Assembly: GCA_024103215.1 (NCBI GenBank)
Contig: JAGFIY010000126.1
Location: 1-40,803 of the forward strand
DNA length: 40,803 nt
From: Melioribacteraceae bacterium
GTDB lineage: Bacteria; Bacteroidota; Ignavibacteria; Ignavibacteriales; Melioribacteraceae
Direction: 5' to 3'
Of the stretch, positions 35,150 through 40,803 are shown one piece after another; positions within the stretch are counted from its first letter, which is position 1, and each line of letters begins with the position of its first letter. A program made the translations under genes and the position numbers. The notes under the pieces were generated by a model. The model was given only the letters and a program-made list of their open reading frames with translations. It made no database searches and was not told where the DNA came from.

Positions 35150-36025
35150 TTAATACTTCCAAATATTGTGCATCCAAAACCACTGTGCAGGATAAACCTT
35201 AATAATCTTTTCCAAAAGATTAAAGTATTTTTGATTTATTTGTTTAATGATTTCGTCAGTTGTTCCGCTAAGATTTTGATACTCAATCTCTTCCATAAAT
35301 ATTTTGAATTTATTATCCTCAGTGCGCGCAGCAAAGGAGACAAGTATCGGCACATTCAATTTAATTGCAATAGAAGCTGTTCCCGAATAAATTGCAGTCG
35401 GTTGATCAAAAAATTTAACTCTCATTCCCTCTCGTGGTCCACGCTGATCGCCAACAACTCCAACAGTTCCGTTGTTTTTGAGCACCCTGAAAATTTCTTT
35501 TACCGAAGTTCCCAGCGGTATAACTTTATTCCCAAATTGTGTCCTTCTCCGGTTGATGTAATCTGTTATGTAATTATTCCTTTGTTCTTTATACAAACCG
35601 TACATTATTCTATCCGTCAACATACCTGCAATCAATCCGGCAATTTCCCAATTTCCGAAATGTGCTGTTAACAGAAAAACCGGCTTTCCTTCATTCACAA
35701 GATTTTGATATTTGTACTGCTCACCGTCAGTTATGAAATTTAACACATCTTGTCTGCTAAACTTTTCTATGAACATCAATTCAATCAGTGTCATTAGAAT
35801 GTTCCGGTAATTTTCAAGAGCAAGTTTTTGAATATCCGATTCAAGAAGTTCGGGGAATGCAGTCCTAAGATTTTTTAGTACAATTTCCTTTCTTATTTTC
35901 AGAACCTTGAACAGAAACCAAGCGAGAAATAATGTGGTTTTCCGCGAATTATTTATCCCAATTAAATGAAAAAACATTGCGAAAGTTCTGAATAGAAAAA
36001 ATTCTAATTTGTTTTTATCGATCAC
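35150..36025 (-). CDS. LpxL/HtrB-type lipid A acyltransferase
   Basis: A 291-residue inner-membrane acyltransferase that adds a secondary acyl chain in lipid A synthesis. It has a hydrophobic N terminus, the H-x4-E motif H122-F-G-N-W-E127 and the substrate segment G-D-Q-R-G-P-R-E-G. I chose GTG 36025 because it forms a GTGA overlap with the stop of the GWxTD gene upstream; a TTG at 36049 would add eight residues and overlap further. It joins the GT9 gene in a lipid A/core-building set. Confidence 0.88.
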   Translation of the reverse strand: MIDKNKLEFFLFRTFAMFFHLIGINNSRKTTLFLAWFLFKVLKIRKEIVLKNLRTAFPELLESDIQKLALENYRNILMTLIELMFIEKFSRQDVLNFITDGEQYKYQNLVNEGKPVFLLTAHFGNWEIAGLIAGMLTDRIMYGLYKEQRNNYITDYINRRRTQFGNKVIPLGTSVKEIFRVLKNNGTVGVVGDQRGPREGMRVKFFDQPTAIYSGTASIAIKLNVPILVSFAARTEDNKFKIFMEEIEYQNLSGTTDEIIKQINQKYFNLLEKIIKVYPAQWFWMHNIWKY

Positions 36026-37362
36026 TTTATCTCGAGTCTGTCTTGCCAATGGAAATTATGAAGCTCTCCCCTTTTATCCGAGTGAAGCAATGTATATTCC
36101 GAAAATCCTTCTATGTCACCGAAAATAAAAGTAACTCCATTCTCGATTGAATAATAGCGCCATGTTATATAAGGTTTGAGATTAGGTTCATTCGTATAAT
36201 AATTTATCTCGTCAGGAAAACCGTATAAAATAAGTACTCTTCCCCTATCCGACTTTACTCCATCTTTCAAAATTGATGTGAAGTTTTCTCTTGCGTACTT
36301 TACTCTCCGCATTACCTCATCGAAAAATCGGTTGCCATCACCTTGATGTTCAAAATCTCTTCGTTTCCAAAATTCGAAAAGGAACTTTCTTTTTGCTTCT
36401 ACAGATAAAGCTTTTTCCCATAATTGCTGTTCTTCTTTCGTTGCAAAGTAATGAGTGTCGTTATAGAGATCCTCACACTCCTCCTCAGAAAATACTGCGA
36501 ATTTGCTTTCCAAAAAATCTACTTTTTCACCTCCGGAATCTGTTACATCCGTCCTGCTTCTATTTATAACAAAGAAGGGTTGTGATCTTTCTGATATTAT
36601 TTGATTTACCGTATCAATAAGTTGAATTATAAAACTATAACTGCCACTTTCAAAAGTGGAAAGGTTAATGCGACCCAATTCAATTGACGAGCTATAAGTA
36701 GAGTTCTCAACTTTCTCCTTTTGATAAACCACATTACCTTTTGAATCTTTGACTAATCGTCTAACGATGACCGGATAAACACAATTGTAAATTTCAGAGT
36801 AATAATTGAGTAATGAATTATTCAAATAAACTAATGATGGATTTGGAATAATTTTATACTTTCCTTTTGAGAACATTGATGTTTCGTTGGTTTCATCAAC
36901 CGAATAGGCAAGTTCAATACTACTAATAGAGTTCTCCCACTGATAATTTGGTGAATTAACAGAATAGCTTTTGGAAACCGAAGCATCGTCTTTGTAATTA
37001 TCACTAAGGGAATAATCTAAAACAAAATTGCCAATGGGAACAATTTTTTTAACTAATCCCAGTGCAGGAAGATTATAATTTTGTTCTATCAACAGGGTAT
37101 CCTTAGTATTCCAAGCTTGCGTAAAAATTGTTGTGTCTTCATTAGTCAAATTGATTTTGAGCGTATAATCATAAACAAGAAAAGAATCGGTTTCAATGGA
37201 AGTTAACTGTGAACGGTTTATCGTATAATAAATTTCTATATAATTCGATGTAGAATCATACCGAAAAACAGCAGATGTCAAATTTATAATATCATTGCTC
37301 TGAGCAAGAATTGAAGTAAATACGGAAAAGAATAGCGAAACAAATATTAAGTTTCTTTTCAT
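36022..37362 (-). CDS. GWxTD-domain secreted protein, degenerate motif
   Basis: A 446-residue exported protein; signal peptide 1-20 (S-I-L-A|Q). Residues about 25-270 are beta-rich, probably two domains. The C-terminal GWxTD domain (about 285-440) is recognisable from K-x-F-L-x-E-F-W-K-R-R-D, Y-A-R-E-N-F, the core G368-V-K-S-D372-R-G-R-V-L-I-L-Y-G-x-P and the end H-S-D-K-R-G-E-L-x-x-x-x-W. The naming tryptophan is replaced by Val and Thr by Ser. The domain is common in Chlorobi/Ignavibacteria relatives and its function is unknown. It is 43 bases after the GT39 gene and overlaps the acyltransferase gene by four bases. Confidence 0.85.
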   Translation of the reverse strand: MKRNLIFVSLFFSVFTSILAQSNDIINLTSAVFRYDSTSNYIEIYYTINRSQLTSIETDSFLVYDYTLKINLTNEDTTIFTQAWNTKDTLLIEQNYNLPALGLVKKIVPIGNFVLDYSLSDNYKDDASVSKSYSVNSPNYQWENSISSIELAYSVDETNETSMFSKGKYKIIPNPSLVYLNNSLLNYYSEIYNCVYPVIVRRLVKDSKGNVVYQKEKVENSTYSSSIELGRINLSTFESGSYSFIIQLIDTVNQIISERSQPFFVINRSRTDVTDSGGEKVDFLESKFAVFSEEECEDLYNDTHYFATKEEQQLWEKALSVEAKRKFLFEFWKRRDFEHQGDGNRFFDEVMRRVKYARENFTSILKDGVKSDRGRVLILYGFPDEINYYTNEPNLKPYITWRYYSIENGVTFIFGDIEGFSEYTLLHSDKRGELHNFHWQDRLEIK

Positions 37363-37405
37363 AAAATAATTTTTATTTTAAAGATAAGAAAAGAATGGTA
37401 ATTAT

Positions 37406-39277
37406 TTACTTATTACTTTCTTTGTTGAGAAACTCAGTTTTTATCTTGTCAATATCATATCTAACCGATGCATTAATTTCTTCATCATCCGAAAACGAGA
37501 GAAATTTTTCGAAATAATAAAGAGCTTCTTCGTAATTTTCGGATACATAATGAATAATTCCAGAGTTTCGGTAAGCGCCGGCAAAAGTTGGATCGAGTTC
37601 GATTGCTCTCTGATAAGAATTTAGGGCGTGTTCAAATTCACCGATCTGCGTGTACGCAAATCCCAAGTTAAAATGTGCTTTTACATCCGCAGGATTTCTA
37701 TTTATAGCTTTTGTGAAGGATGAAATCGCATTCCGGAAATCTTTTTTTAGTGCAAAAGCATTTCCGATGTTCATGTAAGTCATATAATAATCACGGAAAA
37801 ATAAAGAACGATTGTACTGTTCGATTGCTTCATCATAATTTTTTTCTTCAAATGCTATATCACCGAGATAAAGATATGCATCGTATTCGGTAAATTCCGG
37901 CTTCTCCAAAATCAAATAATAAACCACAAAAAAACTCAACAGAACTGAGAGTGGTATTTTTAATGCAGAAAAATTGAGATCTTTAAGTGCAGCAACCAAA
38001 TGTTCAATCCCATAAGCTGCAAAAATAATTACCACCGGAGTAATTCCAAGTCTATAGCGACCGTTAACAAAAAATATTATTGCGGCAAGGATGTACATTA
38101 AAAGGGTTATATAAAATAATCCATTATGTTCCTTTTTTCTTCTATAGTAGAACACTCCAAAAACAGCAAGAGAAGAAATAAAAAGCCAGTTGAAAAATGG
38201 TAATTGCAATAAATGGGAATAATGTTTTTTATAGTAATCGTAGTTGATTACCGATGATTGGGAGTTTTCGTTTTCTCCCCAGAACAATAAGAATTTTTTC
38301 ACAAGAAGTAATAGTTCACTTCCGGGATTATTAAAAATATAATCAAAACTCTTTTCATACCAAAATGAAGATACCTCTGATGGGCATAATTCCGAACCTT
38401 TTTGCTGTTCGGCATATTTTTCTCCAGTCATATCGGAAGAATAATCAAATTCGGTGGGAGTAACGAATACACCTTGCGTATTTTCGTTGTTGCCGATATA
38501 GAAATTAATTCCGCCGTTTGAGGTAAGTAAAACAAAATCATCGCCAACAATGTAATTATGAACCGCGGCAAATAAAACCAGTGCAACTGTTCCAATCGTA
38601 ATGTTTACAAGTGATTTTAAAAAAATAGGTTTGAATTTTTTATCATATCTTCTTCGTGCAAACATCCAAAATACTATTCCGAAAAAGATTAGAATTGTAT
38701 TACCCCTAAGTAAAAGCGAAAAGCCAAGAATCAGCCCGACCATCATCCATTTGTCGGTTAGATAGAATTCATCTTTTTTTGATAGCAGGTATATAAGTAA
38801 AGTAAGGAAAAAGATTTGCAGAGTTTCGGATAAAACTAAGCCTGAATAAAAGATGAATTGAGAATAAAAAACAGCAATTACTGCTGCGGTAACTGCAGTA
38901 TATTTTGAAAAAGAATTTTTCGCTGCTAGATAAATAAATAAAATTGTTACCGTACTTACTAAACTTTGAAACAACAGAACTGGCAAATTTGATTCACCGA
39001 ACAGCGCATAAAAAACCGCTAAAGTATAAGGATAAAGCGGAGCCATAAAGAACACAGAATCGCCAATAAATCCGTTAGCAACCAAATCTTTAGCCCACCG
39101 ACTATAAATTGCAGGATCGGAAAAAAGATGCTGTAAAAAAGGAGTATTAAAAACATCGAATACATAGTAAACACGGAGAGCTAATGCCGTCAGTAAAATT
39201 ACGAAAAGAAATTTCTTTTCAGATTTTTCAAGATTTGAAAAAAGACCAGATGTTTTAGTTATGGAATTCAACTTCAT
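37406..39277 (-). CDS. GT39-type membrane glycosyltransferase with TPR tail
   Basis: A 623-residue protein. Residues about 20-455 hold roughly 11-12 membrane helices, and the first extracytoplasmic loop has S-D54-P-A-I-Y-S-R-W-A, the acidic catalytic-type motif of the ArnT/protein mannosyltransferase (GT39) group that uses polyprenyl-phosphate sugars. Residues about 475-605 are TPR repeats (A-I-E-Q-Y-N-R-S-L, A-I-S-S-F-T-K-A-I-N-R-N-P, A-L-N-S-Y-Q-R-A-I-E-L-D-P). The tail should face the periplasm and hold a protein substrate or partner, making protein glycosylation plausible. It is nine bases after the first GWxTD gene and precedes the second. Confidence 0.87.
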   Translation of the reverse strand: MKLNSITKTSGLFSNLEKSEKKFLFVILLTALALRVYYVFDVFNTPFLQHLFSDPAIYSRWAKDLVANGFIGDSVFFMAPLYPYTLAVFYALFGESNLPVLLFQSLVSTVTILFIYLAAKNSFSKYTAVTAAVIAVFYSQFIFYSGLVLSETLQIFFLTLLIYLLSKKDEFYLTDKWMMVGLILGFSLLLRGNTILIFFGIVFWMFARRRYDKKFKPIFLKSLVNITIGTVALVLFAAVHNYIVGDDFVLLTSNGGINFYIGNNENTQGVFVTPTEFDYSSDMTGEKYAEQQKGSELCPSEVSSFWYEKSFDYIFNNPGSELLLLVKKFLLFWGENENSQSSVINYDYYKKHYSHLLQLPFFNWLFISSLAVFGVFYYRRKKEHNGLFYITLLMYILAAIIFFVNGRYRLGITPVVIIFAAYGIEHLVAALKDLNFSALKIPLSVLLSFFVVYYLILEKPEFTEYDAYLYLGDIAFEEKNYDEAIEQYNRSLFFRDYYMTYMNIGNAFALKKDFRNAISSFTKAINRNPADVKAHFNLGFAYTQIGEFEHALNSYQRAIELDPTFAGAYRNSGIIHYVSENYEEALYYFEKFLSFSDDEEINASVRYDIDKIKTEFLNKESNK

Positions 39278-39286
39278 GTTAAAGAA

Positions 39287-40657
39287 CTATGTTCCGCTGA
39301 TTAAATTATACCAATCATCATTAGAAAGTTCACCTGTTTTATTAGAGTGAATGAGTCTATATTCTCCAAACCCGTTTAAGTCGGCAAAAACGAAAATGAT
39401 GTTTCCCTCCCCCTGTATCGAATCATAAACCCAGATTTCATAAGGTTTTGTATTCAACTCATTAGGGTATCTTTCAATTTCATAAGGTTTTCCGTAGGTC
39501 ACATAAATTCTACCAAAATCAGTTTTCCAACCTTTTTTCTGCATCAAATTAGCAAAATTGTGATTTGCATATAAAACCCGGTTAAAATAATCATCCTTTG
39601 CTTCGTTTTCGGGCGTACCGGGTGTGTCATCCCGTTTTTCCCAAAAGTTATATATAAATGTACTTTTTGCCTCGGCAGTAGTAAGTTTTTCCCAATCACT
39701 GACCTCTTTACGAGAAGCAACATATTTAGATTGATCAAAAAGCTCATCCAATTCTTCAACTGTTAAGGTAGCCAATTCAGACGCTAACAAATTTACGTTA
39801 GCAAGCTGCTGTGAGGTTGAATCGATAATATCAGGATTATACACATAAATCTGCTTATAGGATTTTGTACTTAGGTTCATCACAGTATCTGCAGCAGTAA
39901 CAATTAAAGTATAGTATCCTGTTGGATATTTATTTACGGGTATAACACCTACATCAACAATTGAGGGATTAATTCTATTAACTAATTTAGATTTATTGTA
40001 CACAATTTTATTCGAAGAATTAATGAGATGATGCTCGATCTTTAATTTCTGCGATTCAATATTCACATTTACATTGTGTATTTCAGAATAGAAAAATATT
40101 GCAGGTAAATCTTTTCCAAAAGTACTGCTTGGATTAGGAACTATTTCAAGTGTGTTTTTATAAAACATTGATTCCTTGTTCTTGCTGTTTTGAACCAGAG
40201 AACTAGCCACCTGAATATCACTTATAGAAAATCTGTTTGGATCGATTCCTTTAATCGAAAAATCAAACTCAATCGATTCGTTCGCATTTTGATTATTTTT
40301 ATCGGCAGCAATAATCTGGCACGAATAATCTCCCAATTCAATTTGAAATCTCAATAACCCGGTTAAATAATTGTTAAAATTGTTCGAATCAAGTTTCGAT
40401 TGAAACTCCCAATCCCTTTTTACAACAATATTTGAATTTAAAGAATCAAATATCTTTATTTGAAGAATCCCTTCTATAATTTTCTTATTATTTATAATTT
40501 TCGGTTCATAACCCAATTGGGAAAAGGAATAATATACTTCAACTATTCCTGTCTGATCATCAAAGGGAAAAACCGCATAATCGTAATCACCTCTGAACAT
40601 GGATTGAGAAAAAATTATATTTACCGATATAACCAACAGCCAAATGATTTTTTTCAT
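39287..40657 (-). CDS. GWxTD-domain secreted protein
   Basis: A 456-residue exported protein with signal peptide about 1-17 (I-I-F-S|Q) and the same layout as the protein at 36022-37362: beta-rich N-terminal part (about 20-275) and a C-terminal GWxTD domain. The canonical core is intact: G376-W-K-T-D380-F-G-R-I-Y-V-T-Y-G-K-P, with F-W-E-K-R-D-D-T-P-G-T-P-E-N upstream and H-S-N-K-T-G-E-L-x-x-x-x-W at the end. Shared order and sequence show the two are paralogues. It probably works in the envelope with the outer-membrane protein encoded just upstream and the GT39 enzyme nine bases downstream. Confidence 0.9.
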   Translation of the reverse strand: MKKIIWLLVISVNIIFSQSMFRGDYDYAVFPFDDQTGIVEVYYSFSQLGYEPKIINNKKIIEGILQIKIFDSLNSNIVVKRDWEFQSKLDSNNFNNYLTGLLRFQIELGDYSCQIIAADKNNQNANESIEFDFSIKGIDPNRFSISDIQVASSLVQNSKNKESMFYKNTLEIVPNPSSTFGKDLPAIFFYSEIHNVNVNIESQKLKIEHHLINSSNKIVYNKSKLVNRINPSIVDVGVIPVNKYPTGYYTLIVTAADTVMNLSTKSYKQIYVYNPDIIDSTSQQLANVNLLASELATLTVEELDELFDQSKYVASRKEVSDWEKLTTAEAKSTFIYNFWEKRDDTPGTPENEAKDDYFNRVLYANHNFANLMQKKGWKTDFGRIYVTYGKPYEIERYPNELNTKPYEIWVYDSIQGEGNIIFVFADLNGFGEYRLIHSNKTGELSNDDWYNLISGT

Positions 40658-40681
40658 CTTACTTCCAATTTAAATCAAAAA

Positions 40682-40706
40682 AAAGTCCGGCAGAGCGCCG
40701 GACTTT
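40682..40706 (-). terminator. Terminator after the outer-membrane protein gene
   Basis: AAAGTCCGGC at 40682-40691 pairs with GCCGGACTTT at 40697-40706 around a five-base loop, with a T-run following on the minus strand. It separates the partial gene at the right edge from the GWxTD gene, which therefore needs its own promoter or read-through. Confidence 0.88.
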
Positions 40707-40724
40707 ATAAGTTAAGTATTACGC

Positions 40725-40803
40725 TTAAAAGCCTAATGTAACCGATATCATATGGTTCGCGTCAAAGTAACGTGCCCAACGGTATGCATAATCTACTTGG
40801 ATT
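40725..40803 (-). CDS. C-terminus of an outer-membrane beta-barrel protein (partial)
   Basis: The last 25 codons of a gene running off the right edge. The visible end I-Q-V-D-Y-A-Y-R-W-A-R-Y-F-D-A-N-H-M-I-S, then V-T-L-G-F and stop, has two amphipathic strands, an H-x-x-S turn and a C-terminal phenylalanine, the mark of a BAM-inserted barrel. It would suit the PorV/UPF0164 family common in this phylum, but too little is present to be sure. Confidence 0.6.
   Translation of the reverse strand, partial: IQVDYAYRWARYFDANHMISVTLGF

Noticed and set aside
35096-35671. Plus-strand 191-codon frame
   Set aside because: Antisense to the acyltransferase gene, with Cys/His/Ser-rich composition typical of a reverse-strand shadow.
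1-40803. CRISPR arrays, rRNA genes or ordinary tRNA genes
   Set aside because: No regularly spaced direct repeats, no rRNA-like stretches and no cloverleaf other than the tmRNA arm were noticed.

Overview
The window looks like chromosomal DNA from an AT-rich, Gram-negative member of the Bacteroidota/Chlorobi group, most likely an Ignavibacteria-type organism. This is inferred from gene content: two GWxTD-domain proteins, a split F-type ATP synthase operon (no beta or epsilon gene next to atpG), a long acidic tail on ribosomal protein S16, secreted proteins cleaved at an A|Q site, LPS-export permeases, and a tmRNA with the tag GESNYALAA. No database search was possible, so species-level placement is not claimed.

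Left end (1 to about 3,300): an AT-rich accessory stretch with a cytosolic-looking beta-helix protein, a 46-residue zinc-ribbon protein, a replication-relaxation-type protein and two gene-poor gaps. It abuts the 3' end of tmRNA, a classic integration site, and is probably the end of a mobile island. From 3,319 to 7,646 on the minus strand come ssrA, a PduO-type cobalamin adenosyltransferase overlapping ygfZ, a lipoprotein of unknown role and an M20 peptidase. Then lptF-lptG run on the plus strand.

Centre (10,249 to 16,751, minus): a four-gene envelope cluster of a secreted Fn3-like protein, a periplasmic FecR protein, a large outer-membrane barrel and a CHASE2 receptor adenylate cyclase. It is preceded by a sigma-70-like promoter overlapped by a perfect 8-bp inverted repeat. 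This is the best candidate here for a poorly described system: an envelope-to-cAMP signalling path. A DUF3467 gene and a TPR lipoprotein lie upstream. Plus-strand metabolic genes follow: add, an unknown gene, hutU and serA, then a convergent MqnA-like protein.

Right half (23,760 to 40,803, all minus): reading in the direction of transcription, the partial end of an outer-membrane protein, GWxTD protein, GT39-TPR glycosyltransferase, second GWxTD protein, LpxL-type acyltransferase, GT9 glycosyltransferase, M23 peptidase, bactofilin, two AtpI-like proteins, atpB-E-F-H-A-G, then ffh-rpsP-khpA-rimM-trmD-rplS and a strong terminator. Gaps are very short and many genes overlap, so envelope building, cell-shape control, ATP synthesis and translation genes are packed in one direction, possibly with shared transcription.
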